NCBI RefSeq assembly: GCF_002086695.1
Contig: NZ_MVIH01000001.1
Location: forward strand, 682,001-746,000
Origin: Mycolicibacterium rhodesiae
GTDB taxonomy: Bacteria; Actinomycetota; Actinomycetes; Mycobacteriales; Mycobacteriaceae
Direction: 5' to 3'
DNA length: 64,000 nucleotides
This document shows positions 1-8,030 of this stretch, in pieces (the first letter of the stretch is position 1; every line of letters begins with the position of its first letter). Below the pieces are notes generated by a model, which did not search any database, was not told the DNA's origin, and saw nothing but the letters and a program-made list of their open reading frames with translations. A program made the position numbers and the translations under genes.

Positions 1-165
1 ATCAACACCCACCTGGGTCTGGACGGCGTCGACCACAACGACGGCGGTGTCATCTCGACCGCCGCGCGCGCCGTCAACGCCATCGACGCGGTGTGCGCCG
101 CACCTGTCGGCTTGTTGTCGGTCAAGGATCTACCTGCCGCGCACGCCGACCGCGTGATGTGGTGA
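1..165 (+). CDS. C-terminal fragment of an NAD(P)-dependent amine/dihydrodipicolinate reductase-like dehydrogenase
   Basis: The window opens inside this gene; the last 54 codons and a TGA at 163-165 are visible. The segment with STAARAVNAI followed by AAPVGLLSVKDLP resembles the C-terminus of 2,4-diaminopentanoate dehydrogenase/dihydrodipicolinate-reductase-like proteins, in which a TA..VNAIP..V.A.PG stretch is typical. That family reading comes from pattern memory and is not certain. The stop lies 2 bp before the ATG of the next gene, a TetR regulator, so the two are probably cotranscribed. Confidence 0.6.
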   Translation: MNTHLGLDGVDHNDGGVISTAARAVNAIDAVCAAPVGLLSVKDLPAAHADRVMW

Positions 166-167
166 CG

Positions 168-797
168 ATGACTCCGAAGATCGCGCCGCGGCGCCCGCCC
201 GGCGGCAGTCAGGAGCGGGCCGAACGCACCCGTGAGGCGGTCCTCGACGAGACCGTGCGCTGTGTGGTCGAAGAGGGGTTCGCCGCTGCCAGCGCCAAGC
301 ACATCGCTGAACGTGCCGGCGTCACGTGGGGTGTGGTGCAGTACCACTTCGGCGATCGCGACGGCCTGCTGATGGCCGTCGTCGACCGGGGTTTCACCGA
401 ACTGCTGGAACTGCTCCGCAGCCTGCCGCCGCCGTCGCCTTCGCAGGGTCGCCGCAAGCGGGTAGAGCTGGTGGTTCACGCCGCGTGGGCGGCGTTCTCC
501 AGCCCGACATCACGTGCCTCGCTGGAAATACTGATCGGCACCCGGGCCATGCGCGACAAACGCGGGACCCGGCATCTCGTCGAATTGCAAAAGGCCATCT
601 CAGATTTGAGCCGTGACATCGCCGAAGGGCTGGACAATCCGCACGCCGCAGCCATCGGCGACCTGATCTGGGCGACCATGCGCGGGCTGGTGATCACCCA
701 GTTGGTCATGGCCGGCCCGCAGCGCAGCAATCGGGAGCTGACCGCGCTGGTGGACGTGATCTGTTCCTACCTCGATTGCCATGGGCAAAGGCAATGA
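168..797 (+). CDS. TetR-family transcriptional regulator
   Basis: A 209-aa DNA-binding repressor-type protein. The N-terminal helix-turn-helix lies at about residues 25-68, with the signature AERAGVTWGVVQYHFGDRDG, where the recognition helix is followed by the Y-H-F and D/K-x-x-L pattern of TetR proteins. The C-terminal ligand domain is about 140 residues and gives no ligand clue. The ATG at 168 is preferred over upstream in-frame starts because those would run back through the preceding dehydrogenase gene and add a basic, Arg-rich stretch unlike the family. It is probably cotranscribed with that dehydrogenase. Confidence 0.85.
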   Translation: MTPKIAPRRPPGGSQERAERTREAVLDETVRCVVEEGFAAASAKHIAERAGVTWGVVQYHFGDRDGLLMAVVDRGFTELLELLRSLPPPSPSQGRRKRVELVVHAAWAAFSSPTSRASLEILIGTRAMRDKRGTRHLVELQKAISDLSRDIAEGLDNPHAAAIGDLIWATMRGLVITQLVMAGPQRSNRELTALVDVICSYLDCHGQRQ

Positions 798-888
798 GCA
801 CCAAGCAAAGTCACAGTTAGGTCATAGGGATGTGCCGAATCGGCGCGCCTGAGTGACTTTGGCGCCGACCCTTGGTGATCATGGCCGG

Positions 889-2373
889 ATGACCGAACCG
901 CTGGGTATTTCCGTGGGCACAGCCAGTCTGGTCGCCGCGCGGGCCGGGGCGGCGCCGGTGATCTGTCCCGCCACGGTCACGCTCGGCGACCAGCTGTGGA
1001 CCGATTTCGTCGACCGGGTCGGTGATCCCATCCCGTTGACGGGAGATGACGGCTTCGCCTATCGCGCCGAGCAGCTGCTGGCCGCGGCACTGTCCGGGCT
1101 GGCCGACACCGAGGGATCGGGCCTGGCCGCGGTGTCGGGTGTCGCGGTCCCGGCGCACTGGGGACCCGGTCGCCGTGACGCGCTGCGTGATGCGCTCTGG
1201 AATCTGCCTGCGCTGGCGTCGGCGGCCGCTCCGCCTGCCCTGGTTTCCGACGCGACCGCGGCGCTGCGCTCACTGCAGAGCGACCCCGGGTTGCCTCGCC
1301 AGGGTGTGATCGTGGTGTGCGACTTCGGTGGCGGCGGCACGTCGGTGACCCTGGCCGACGCGGCTGCCGACTACCGCCAGATCGGAGAGACCACCAGGTT
1401 CGAGGAACTGTCCGGTGAAGACACCGAATTCCTGCCCGCACTGGACGCCACGCTGCAGCGCGCCCGGATCGGCCGCGCCGATGTCAGTGCAGTCGCCGTC
1501 ATCGGCGAATCGGTGACACCGGCGGCCACGCACCAACTCTCCGAACACTTGCAGATGCCGGTGACGGTGTCGGCGCACCCGCATCTGGATGCGGCGCTGG
1601 GAGCGGGCCTGGCCGCGGCACGGCAGCTGGCTGCCGACGCGCCGACCGGCATGGCGCCGGCACCGCTGATCGCCGACCCCGGACCGCAGTCGGCGACGAT
1701 GGCCGCACCGCTGGCCTGGTCCAATGACGACGCGCCGGACGACACCGGCGGCTACGACCAGTCTTACGCCTACAGCGACGCCGACTACCTCGGTTACGGC
1801 GACGCCGAGGATGACGACCTGTCGATCCTCGGCGGCGAACCGCCTCAGAAGCGCGGGTCCAGCTTGACCCGCAGTGTGCCGTTGCTGCTCGGCGGGGCGG
1901 CCGCCGTCGCGGCAGTCGCCGTCGGCGGCTTCGCCTACACCCTCACCGGGACCAGCACGCCGAGCACGCCGTCGGTCAAACCCCTTCCGGCCACCGCGGT
2001 TTCGTCGACCGTGAGCGCACCGCAATCGCCCCCGCCTGCGGAGACCGTCACGATGACCAACCCGCCGGTCCAGACCGTCACCGAACAGGCCCCCGCGCCG
2101 CAGACCCCGACCACCGTCGTGACCGTGGAGACCACGACCACGACCCCGCCGACCACCACGACCACGACCACCACGACCACGACGACCACCACGACGCCGA
2201 CCACCACGACCACGACCACGACGACGCCGACTACCACGACCACGATGCCGACAACCACCACCGCGTGGGACACCACGACCACCTCGACGCGCAGGCCGTT
2301 GATCCCCGGATTGCCGCCGCCGCCACGGATTCCCGGCCTGCCGCCTGCACCGAACCTCAACGTGATGCCCTGA
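889..2373 (+). CDS. Hsp70/actin-fold-like membrane protein with threonine-rich extracytoplasmic tail
   Basis: About 494 aa. Residues 1-245 look like a reduced Hsp70/actin-type ATPase domain: the phosphate-2 motif DFGGGG is near residue 145, but the phosphate-1 position reads GISVGT where an Asp is expected, so catalysis may be lost. An acidic linker (about 270-315) is followed by one transmembrane helix (about 330-352, PLLLGGAAAVAAVAVGGF) and a poly-Thr/Pro tail (about 405-465). The protein ends with two IPGLPPxP repeats. The ATG at 889 is chosen because the product then begins directly at the domain; an upstream start at 853 is possible. Function unknown. The topology suggests a cytosolic sensor domain with a wall-embedded tail. 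Confidence 0.7.
   Translation: MTEPLGISVGTASLVAARAGAAPVICPATVTLGDQLWTDFVDRVGDPIPLTGDDGFAYRAEQLLAAALSGLADTEGSGLAAVSGVAVPAHWGPGRRDALRDALWNLPALASAAAPPALVSDATAALRSLQSDPGLPRQGVIVVCDFGGGGTSVTLADAAADYRQIGETTRFEELSGEDTEFLPALDATLQRARIGRADVSAVAVIGESVTPAATHQLSEHLQMPVTVSAHPHLDAALGAGLAAARQLAADAPTGMAPAPLIADPGPQSATMAAPLAWSNDDAPDDTGGYDQSYAYSDADYLGYGDAEDDDLSILGGEPPQKRGSSLTRSVPLLLGGAAAVAAVAVGGFAYTLTGTSTPSTPSVKPLPATAVSSTVSAPQSPPPAETVTMTNPPVQTVTEQAPAPQTPTTVVTVETTTTTPPTTTTTTTTTTTTTTTPTTTTTTTTTPTTTTTMPTTTTAWDTTTTSTRRPLIPGLPPPPRIPGLPPAPNLNVMP
2131..2280 (+). repeat. ACC/ACG triplet repeat encoding poly-threonine
   Basis: A low-complexity tract of accacg-type units runs almost without interruption and encodes runs of Thr broken by single Pro codons. 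On the opposite strand it creates a spurious poly-Val reading frame. Such triplet tracts are prone to slippage, so the length probably varies between strains. It lies in the extracytoplasmic tail of the Hsp70-like protein. Confidence 0.9.
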
Positions 2374-2409
2374 CGTTTACCTGATCGGGATGCGGGCACA
2401 CCGGCGGGT

Positions 2410-3033
2410 GTGACCGGTCCCGAACAGACCCTGAAAGCGCTGGCACTGGTGTGCAGTCTGAAGCCCAGCCCGGCATCGTCGAGCAGCGAACTGATCGCTG
2501 AACACGTCTTTGCGACCTTGCGTGATCAAGGGGTCGACTGCGAGTCCATCCGCGCCGTTGATTTTGCGATTGCTCCCGGTGTGGAGGACGACATGGGCGA
2601 CGGCGATCAGTGGCCGGGTATCAGAACCAAGGTGCTCGACGCGGACATCCTGCTGATCAGCACCCCGGTGTGGCTCGGGCATCACTCCAGCGTCACTCAG
2701 CGTGTCCTGGAGCGTCTTGACGCCGAACTGTCGAACACCGATGACGCGGACCGCCCGGTGCTGGTCGGCAAGGTGGCGATAGTCAGCGTGGTCGGCAACG
2801 AGGACGGCGCGCACAAGGTGATCGCCGATCTCTTCCAGGCGCTCAACGATGTCGGCTACAGCATCCCCGCCCAGGGGTCCACCTATTGGAATGGTGAGGC
2901 GATGCAGTCAACGGACTACAAGGACCTCGACGCGGTCCCCGAAGCGGTGGCGTCGGCAACCAGTGCGGCCGCGCGTAACGCGGTCCATCTCGCGCGCCGA
3001 CTGAAGGCGGCGCAATACCCTGAATATTCGTGA
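2410..3033 (+). CDS. Flavodoxin-like / NADPH-dependent FMN reductase family protein
   Basis: A 207-aa cytoplasmic protein starting at GTG. It has a flavodoxin-fold layout: a first beta strand ALALVCSLKPSPASSSSEL with a Ser-rich phosphate loop for FMN, then ADILLISTPVWLGHHSSV, which matches the second FMN loop of the NADPH-dependent FMN reductase/flavodoxin family, and a third GKVAIVSVVGNEDGAH strand. It probably binds FMN and acts as a quinone or FMN reductase; the substrate cannot be read from the sequence. It lies between the Hsp70-like gene on the same strand and the convergent methyltransferase, which ends 8 bp away. Confidence 0.75.
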   Translation: MTGPEQTLKALALVCSLKPSPASSSSELIAEHVFATLRDQGVDCESIRAVDFAIAPGVEDDMGDGDQWPGIRTKVLDADILLISTPVWLGHHSSVTQRVLERLDAELSNTDDADRPVLVGKVAIVSVVGNEDGAHKVIADLFQALNDVGYSIPAQGSTYWNGEAMQSTDYKDLDAVPEAVASATSAAARNAVHLARRLKAAQYPEYS

Positions 3034-3041
3034 ATGTGGCG

Positions 3042-3665
3042 TCATGCCCCGGGAACGCTCGTGCGCGCTGCGACCGACTGCGCCGAGCCGGTATCGAACA
3101 CCTCGATGATGACGTCGTCGTCCTGGTATCCGCCGATCCGGTGTAATCCGGGTGTAGCGGCGATGATTGCGGCAACGGCATCACCGGACAGCGGATAGTC
3201 GGACACCGGGTGGCGCCAGTGCGCGCCGAGGATCGTGGTGTTCGGCCGCAGCCGGGGGATTTCCCGGGCGAGCGTTTCCCGCAGCGTCGCGGCATCGAAG
3301 TAGTAGCCGACTTCGGAGATCATCACCAGATCGAAATCGGTTGCCGGCCAGTCGGTGTCGAATGACCGGTGCAGCAGTGTGACTGTGTCGCGACGCCCAC
3401 TGGCGCGCAACCGGGCATCGGCGTGCGCCAGCGCGGCGTCGGCGACGTCGACGGCCGTCACGTGATCGCATCGGGCGCTCAACTGTTCGGTGAGCACTCC
3501 GATCGAGCATCCCGGCTCGAAGGCGTGCCGGTACCGCTCGTGGGGGAGAAGGGCCAGCGTGATCGCGTATTTGCGCCGTTCGTACCACCGCGACGCGAGC
3601 TCCCACGGATCGGCTGACTCGGCGTAGAGGGCGTCGAAGTAGCTGTGCGGCAGGCCGGACGTCAT
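3042..3665 (-). CDS. NodS-like SAM-dependent methyltransferase
   Basis: A 207-aa class I methyltransferase. The SAM-binding motif I is HAFEPGCSIGVLTEQL (about residues 47-62), followed by the acidic VTAVDVADAAL strand and DLVMISEVGYYFD as motif IV. The N-terminus (SYFDALYAESADPWELASRW) and overall pattern match the NodS/SAM methyltransferase group. The ATG at 3665 is preferred because it overlaps the PIG-L stop by 4 bp; longer in-frame starts lie inside that gene. It is the last gene of the coupled cluster, so it probably methylates a product of the upstream deacetylase or glycosyltransferase. That substrate link is inference. Confidence 0.8.
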   Translation of the reverse strand: MTSGLPHSYFDALYAESADPWELASRWYERRKYAITLALLPHERYRHAFEPGCSIGVLTEQLSARCDHVTAVDVADAALAHADARLRASGRRDTVTLLHRSFDTDWPATDFDLVMISEVGYYFDAATLRETLAREIPRLRPNTTILGAHWRHPVSDYPLSGDAVAAIIAATPGLHRIGGYQDDDVIIEVFDTGSAQSVAARTSVPGA

Positions 3666-4426
3666 CGGAACACCACTTCTCCCACCCGATCCAGTCGCTC
3701 CAGCACGTGGGGCGGCAGAATCGGCTCGCGCCCGGCGGCGTCGCATTCGAGTTGGCTGCGGAATGACGTGATTGCCTCGCGTTTGCGTTGCACGGCAACC
3801 GGATCCGCGACCAGTTGTACTGCGTTCTGCCAGGGCACTGCGTCATCACCGGGACAGGCCCAGTGCCACATCCAGATCGGATACTCCAGGAGAACAGTCC
3901 CGGTGCGGGCGGTGGCAATGGCAGCGGCCCGACCGACGGCCTCGTGATCGGGATGACCATCGCCGCGCCACGTCGCCGCGCACCACGTGCCCGTAGGGCG
4001 GCCGGCCAGGATATCGGTGAGAATGTCGGCGAGTCGGGATTCGTTCTCGGCCAGCCGGCCGTCGGGGAGCCCGAGAAACGTCGGCGTGGGAAGGCCCAGA
4101 ACCGCTGCCGCGGTTCGTGATTCACAGCGCCTGGACTCTTCCAGCCGAGCCTGCTCGGAAGGTGACAGGCCCGGCCACGCTGCACCGCCGTCGCTGGCGA
4201 TGACGGTGCGAACGTCGACGCCGCGGGCGGCGATTCCGCAGGCCGCCGCCCCGAAGCCGAGTGTCTCGTCGTCAGGATGGGGTGCCACCACGACCAGACC
4301 AGGGCACTGATCCAGCGGTAACGACGGGAACGTGTCCTTCTTCAGGAGCCATTCGTCGGCGGGTGTTCCCCCGCCGGAGATCGGTGCGGCCGCAAACCGT
4401 GCCGCGTTGCCAATCGGTGCGCTCAT
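3662..4426 (-). CDS. PIG-L family deacetylase (LmbE-like)
   Basis: 254 aa. The zinc and catalytic signature AHPDDE lies at residues 49-54 and the third ligand motif HPDH at 158-161, as in GlcNAc-PI deacetylase, MshB and Mca. The family removes N-acetyl groups from amino sugars. The gene starts 4 bp inside the end of the acyl-CoA dehydrogenase-like gene and its stop overlaps the methyltransferase start by 4 bp, so translation is probably coupled. It is not MshB, whose neighbourhood differs. The likely role is deacetylation of a glycoconjugate made by the cluster's GT2 enzyme, which is inference. Confidence 0.85.
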   Translation of the reverse strand: MSAPIGNAARFAAAPISGGGTPADEWLLKKDTFPSLPLDQCPGLVVVAPHPDDETLGFGAAACGIAARGVDVRTVIASDGGAAWPGLSPSEQARLEESRRCESRTAAAVLGLPTPTFLGLPDGRLAENESRLADILTDILAGRPTGTWCAATWRGDGHPDHEAVGRAAAIATARTGTVLLEYPIWMWHWACPGDDAVPWQNAVQLVADPVAVQRKREAITSFRSQLECDAAGREPILPPHVLERLDRVGEVVFR

Positions 4427-5352
4427 CGGGCCACCAGCAGACCCAGCGCGGCGAGATCCCTTTCGGCGTGACTCTGCCTGACGTACATGGTCAGATCGGC
4501 AACCCGGCGGGCATGGGCTTCATCCATGGCCAGTGGTGCGGGGCCCAGCGCCCGTGCGGTTCGGCCGATGGCCTCGTCGACGGCGGTTTCGACGGCCGCC
4601 CGCAGCCGCCGGGCTGCCACCTGGCCGGCGCTGTGTGGGGCCGCGTCGACCTGCCCGGCAGTGCTGGTCATCAGGGCCTCCGCCGCGGCAAGGGCGGTGT
4701 CGACGGCACCGAGATGCGCTGCAGTGTAAGGGTTCTGGTCCTGATGAGCGGCGACCGCACGATACAGCGCTGCGGCCACGGCGCGGGCCGCACCCAGCCA
4801 GCAGGCCGCGACGCCGGCCGCGCCGTGCCAGAAGCCCGGTCGGGTCAGGTACTCGTCGGGACCGCCGACCGGGGTGGCAGGCGCGGCGCTGAATTGCACG
4901 GAGCGGGTGTCCGAGTCGGCCATGCCCGCGTTACGCCACGTGCTCGGTAACGGCTCAACGCCCGGGCCGTGCAGGTCGACCGCGTAGAGGCCGCGGGCTC
5001 CCGTGTCCGTCTGCGCGGTCACCAGCGCGTCGGCACACAGCCCGGCGCCGGAGCACCAGGCCTTGATACCGCTCAACGTCACGTCATCACCGTCGTGATG
5101 CGCGGTGACAGTGGCGCCGGGGGCCTCGGCTGCCCACACACCCCACAGCCGGTCCGGCTGCGCCGCAGGCCCGTTCAGCTCGGCAAGGATCGCAATCGCG
5201 TCGGTGTGCGCCTCCGCCAGCCTGCCGGCCACCACATCGCGTTCACACAACGCGGCCAGTGCCTGCCAGCGGATCAGGGTGCCACCCGAGCCCGGTAAGG
5301 GGAGGTCCAGCTCGCCGGCGTCCAGCCAGCGCTGCACAGTCGTGCGGGTCAT
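4423..5352 (-). CDS. Short acyl-CoA dehydrogenase-like protein
   Basis: 309 aa, noticeably shorter than the usual 380-400 aa of acyl-CoA dehydrogenases. The middle beta-domain is recognisable (LWGVWAAEAPGATVTAHHDG followed by LSGIKAWCSGAGLCADALVT), as is the C-terminal four-helix part (AAHLGAVDTALAAAEALM and later VRQSHAERDL). The N-terminal helical domain is reduced and I cannot place the catalytic glutamate with confidence. It may oxidise a small or carrier-bound substrate, or be a structural relative. It overlaps both neighbours by 4 bp within the cluster. Confidence 0.7.
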   Translation of the reverse strand: MTRTTVQRWLDAGELDLPLPGSGGTLIRWQALAALCERDVVAGRLAEAHTDAIAILAELNGPAAQPDRLWGVWAAEAPGATVTAHHDGDDVTLSGIKAWCSGAGLCADALVTAQTDTGARGLYAVDLHGPGVEPLPSTWRNAGMADSDTRSVQFSAAPATPVGGPDEYLTRPGFWHGAAGVAACWLGAARAVAAALYRAVAAHQDQNPYTAAHLGAVDTALAAAEALMTSTAGQVDAAPHSAGQVAARRLRAAVETAVDEAIGRTARALGPAPLAMDEAHARRVADLTMYVRQSHAERDLAALGLLVAR

Positions 5353-6098
5353 GCCGAGTCGCGTTGCGGATCGCCCAGCATCCCCCTGAGGTGGGCGGCG
5401 AATCCTGCTGGGGCGCGCCCGATCTGGCGTGCGGACGTGGCCACCGAGAGCCGGGTGTCGCGGCGGATCCGGAATCCGACGACTTCGAATCGATGGACCA
5501 GGTCGACGTCCTCGTCGCTTGTCAGCGCATCGAATCCACCGACGTGCCAGTAGGCGTCGGCCGCGAAGCCCATGTTCGCGCCGTGGACATGATCGTGCGC
5601 GACCCGGCCTGGCTGGATTTTGGCGTGGTACGCGCGAAGGTAACGCCGGACCGCGGTCACCGGGATCTGCCGCCAGTTGGCGATGCGCACGACGCCGAGA
5701 ATCATGTCGGCATCCGCGCTGAGCTGGCGCAGCAGCCAGTTGGGGTCAACGCGGCTGTCCGCGTCGGTGGTCGCGTACCAGGTAGTCGGACCAGTCAGAC
5801 CCTGGTCGCGGGCGAACGAAAAGCCGGCGGCACGCGCCTTGCCCACGTTGTGTGCATCGATCTCGAGGAAGTGCACATCGGTGCCGAAACGTTCCGCCAA
5901 TGCGTTGCTGCCGTCGTTGCAACTGTCCAGGACGACCACCACCGTGACCGGAATATCCGCCCGCTCGGCCGCAGCCGCAATCGCAGTCAGGCAGTCCGGC
6001 AGGGCCGATGCCTCGTTGTGGGCGGGGACGACGATCACCGCGCGGTCGAAATCAGCAGCAGCCACGTCAATTCTGTAGCCGATCTGCGGCGTTTTCAC
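5349..6098 (-). CDS. Family 2 glycosyltransferase
   Basis: 249 aa, GT-A fold. The N-terminal VIVVPAHNEASALPDCL strand-loop (residues 21-37) is the nucleotide-sugar site of GT2 enzymes. VVVVLDSCNDGS follows, and a DxD-type motif DAD (112-114, TTDADSRVDPNWL) would bind the metal. The C-terminal GFDALTSDEDVDLVHR contains the ED base-type motif. No membrane helix is evident, so it is a soluble or peripheral enzyme. It precedes the ACAD, PIG-L and methyltransferase genes with a 4-bp overlap. Donor and acceptor are unknown. Confidence 0.85.
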   Translation of the reverse strand: MKTPQIGYRIDVAAADFDRAVIVVPAHNEASALPDCLTAIAAAAERADIPVTVVVVLDSCNDGSNALAERFGTDVHFLEIDAHNVGKARAAGFSFARDQGLTGPTTWYATTDADSRVDPNWLLRQLSADADMILGVVRIANWRQIPVTAVRRYLRAYHAKIQPGRVAHDHVHGANMGFAADAYWHVGGFDALTSDEDVDLVHRFEVVGFRIRRDTRLSVATSARQIGRAPAGFAAHLRGMLGDPQRDSA

Positions 6099-6116
6099 AC
6101 TTCGCCGGTCAGCGGG

Positions 6117-6863
6117 TCAGGTCAGCGGAGCCAGGCCCACCCCGGTCAACACGTAGCCCGCGGCGGAGTCGGCGGTGTCGCGGTTCACCAGGTCGACCAT
6201 GGCCTGGCCCGCGATCTCCGGCGTGATCACCGGTTCGAGCTGCTGGATGAACGCGTCCTCGGTCGAGCCGGCCTGGCGTGCGTAGGCCCGAATACCTGCG
6301 CGTCCGACGTCGCCGGCCGGTGTCATCCTCGGCATGACGGTGGTGAACGTGATCCCCAGATCGGCGCGCTCCGATTCCAGTTGGGCGTACTGAGCGATGA
6401 ACCGTTGAGTGGCCTTGGACCCGGCGTACCCTCCGCTGAGTGGGGATCCGTTCAGCGCGGCACCGCTGCTGACGATGACGACCTTGCTGCCCCGCGGCAG
6501 CGGCTTGAGAAGGGCTTCCCGCGCCCAGGTGAAGGCGATCTTCACATCGGCGTCCCAGTTGACCGAGAACGTCTCCCAGGACTGGTGCACCAGTGCACGC
6601 ATCACCGGGGTGGCGCCCGCGACCACGATCACGGTGTTCGGTTGATGCTCATCCAGGACGCGCCGCACCGCATCGGCGTCCGACGCATCGGCGACGTGCG
6701 TGCGGACGGTGGGATGGATGTCCGTCAATCCGGCCAGCGATGCGCCGTCGCGTGCGAGCGCGACGACGTCGTTCCCCGAGTTGGCGAACGCGGCGGCGAC
6801 GCCGCGTCCCAAGCCTCGGCCGGCCCCCACCACGAGCACCTTCAGTTCACCTGGTTCGGTCAT
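6117..6863 (-). CDS. Short-chain dehydrogenase/reductase
   Basis: 248 aa. The Rossmann motif GAGRGLGRG (13-21) binds NAD(P), and the catalytic Ser-Tyr-Lys set is visible as VIVSSGAA (S132/133) and GYAGSK (Y146, K150). The ATG at 6863 places the Rossmann loop at the usual distance from the N-terminus; a longer start would add 20 residues of no family likeness. It lies 18 bp upstream of the GT2 gene on the same strand and may be the first gene of that operon. It is divergent from the sigma factor gene. Confidence 0.85.
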   Translation of the reverse strand: MTEPGELKVLVVGAGRGLGRGVAAAFANSGNDVVALARDGASLAGLTDIHPTVRTHVADASDADAVRRVLDEHQPNTVIVVAGATPVMRALVHQSWETFSVNWDADVKIAFTWAREALLKPLPRGSKVVIVSSGAALNGSPLSGGYAGSKATQRFIAQYAQLESERADLGITFTTVMPRMTPAGDVGRAGIRAYARQAGSTEDAFIQQLEPVITPEIAGQAMVDLVNRDTADSAAGYVLTGVGLAPLT

Positions 6864-6921
6864 GTCGATCCTTATCGCCTCAGCGTGAAACCTGTCGAAG
6901 AGGTAGATGCGTGGGTCCGTC

Positions 6922-6952
6922 AAAAGTGGGCGGCGATCGCACGATCACTTTT
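6922..6952. promoter_or_regulatory. Inverted repeat between the SDR and sigma-factor genes
   Basis: The 7-bp arms AAAAGTG (6922-6928) and CACTTTT (6946-6952) flank the palindrome GCGATCGC (6933-6940). The whole element lies in the 164-bp divergent promoter region, so it could be an operator controlling one or both genes. Symmetry is off by half a base pair, and no regulator is known for it. Confidence 0.35.
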
Positions 6953-7027
6953 CGGGCTCGCGAACGTCAGTACCGGTGGGCGCCGCGCTGGGTCGGCGAC
7001 ACGTGTGAGGTGAAGCGGTGGCGTGGC

Positions 7028-8023
7028 ATGACAGACGATCTGATCGAACAAGCGCGGGCCGGCGACAGCGACGCGTTCCGCATGCTGACCGAACCGCATC
7101 GTCGCGAACTCGAGGTGCACTGCTATCGGATGCTCGGCTCGGTGCAGGACGCCGAGGACATGGTTCAGAACACGTTGCTGGCGGCCTGGCGCGCGCTGGA
7201 CGGATTCGAGGAGCGGGCATCGGTCCGGACGTGGCTGTACCGCATAGCCACAAATCAGTGTCTGAGCGCGCTGCGGTCCGGGCGGAGAAAACGCGCGGCT
7301 ACGGAGGTCGGCATCGCCGAGAATGACCTGCCCGAGCCGACGCACTACGGCGACATCGTCTGGCTGGAGCCCATGCCGGACCATCTGCTGGACTTCGCGG
7401 ACACGTCTGCCCTCGGCCCGGAAGCGGTATACGAGCAGCGGGAAGCCATCTCCCTGGCGTCCATCACCGCGCTGCAGTTGCTACCGGCGCGCCAGCGCGC
7501 CGTGCTCCTGCTGCGAGACGTGCTCGGCTACCGAGCCGCCGAGGTGTCCGAGATGCTGGGCACCACAGTCGCTTCGGTGAACAGCGCGCTGAAACGGGCA
7601 CGTGGGACGGTCGGAAGGCGGAGCCGGGATATCGAACCGCCGCAACCGAATTCGTCGTCGGAGCAGGCGCTGGTTGCGGACTTCGTGCGGGCATACCAAA
7701 CCGGTGACGTCGAGGCTTTGGTGCGTCTGTTGACCACCGACGTACGGATCTCCATGCCGCCGATCCCGCTGGAGTACCACGGCCGCGACGCTGTCGCGGG
7801 CTTCTATGCCAAGGTCTTCGGCAAACGGAGGTACACGCTGGTGGCCACCCGGGCCAACGGTCAGCCGGCGTTCGGGGCTTATCTCGCAACCGGCGTCGAC
7901 CCCGTTTGGCACGCCGCCGGTCTGCTGGTCCTCGATCTAGCCGGTCCGCGGATCTGCGGGCTGACCCGGTTCGACAACGATGTGATGCCGCGATTCGGAC
8001 TGCCGCGAACGCTCAGTGTCTGA
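7028..8023 (+). CDS. SigG-type ECF sigma factor with SnoaL-like C-terminal domain
   Basis: 331 aa. Sigma region 2 spans about residues 15-85 (DAEDMVQNTLLAAWRALDGF and VRTWLYRIATNQCLSAL) and region 4 about 145-195 (LPARQRAVLLLRDVLGYRAA, then TVASVNSALKRAR). The remaining 130 residues form a SnoaL/NTF2-like domain that ends in a RFGLP motif, the layout of mycobacterial SigG and the SigX5-like subfamily. Such C-terminal domains are thought to regulate the sigma factor in place of an anti-sigma factor. The ATG at 7028 places region 2 correctly; the long upstream extension overlaps the divergent gene. No anti-sigma gene is adjacent. Confidence 0.85.
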   Translation: MTDDLIEQARAGDSDAFRMLTEPHRRELEVHCYRMLGSVQDAEDMVQNTLLAAWRALDGFEERASVRTWLYRIATNQCLSALRSGRRKRAATEVGIAENDLPEPTHYGDIVWLEPMPDHLLDFADTSALGPEAVYEQREAISLASITALQLLPARQRAVLLLRDVLGYRAAEVSEMLGTTVASVNSALKRARGTVGRRSRDIEPPQPNSSSEQALVADFVRAYQTGDVEALVRLLTTDVRISMPPIPLEYHGRDAVAGFYAKVFGKRRYTLVATRANGQPAFGAYLATGVDPVWHAAGLLVLDLAGPRICGLTRFDNDVMPRFGLPRTLSV

Positions 8024-8030
8024 GATACCG

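Noticed and set aside
1935..2399. Poly-valine protein on the minus strand
   Set aside because: Simply the reverse complement of the ACC/ACG triplet repeat encoding poly-Thr.
3042..6863. Bona fide Nod-factor operon
   Set aside because: No NodA acyltransferase or NodC-type chitin synthase (the GT2 is short and without membrane helices); only the logic is similar.
5259..7013. 584-codon plus-strand open frame opposite the GT2/SDR genes
   Set aside because: Antisense GC shadow: it runs over five clear minus-strand motifs, has no ribosome site and an Arg/Gly/His-rich composition without domains.
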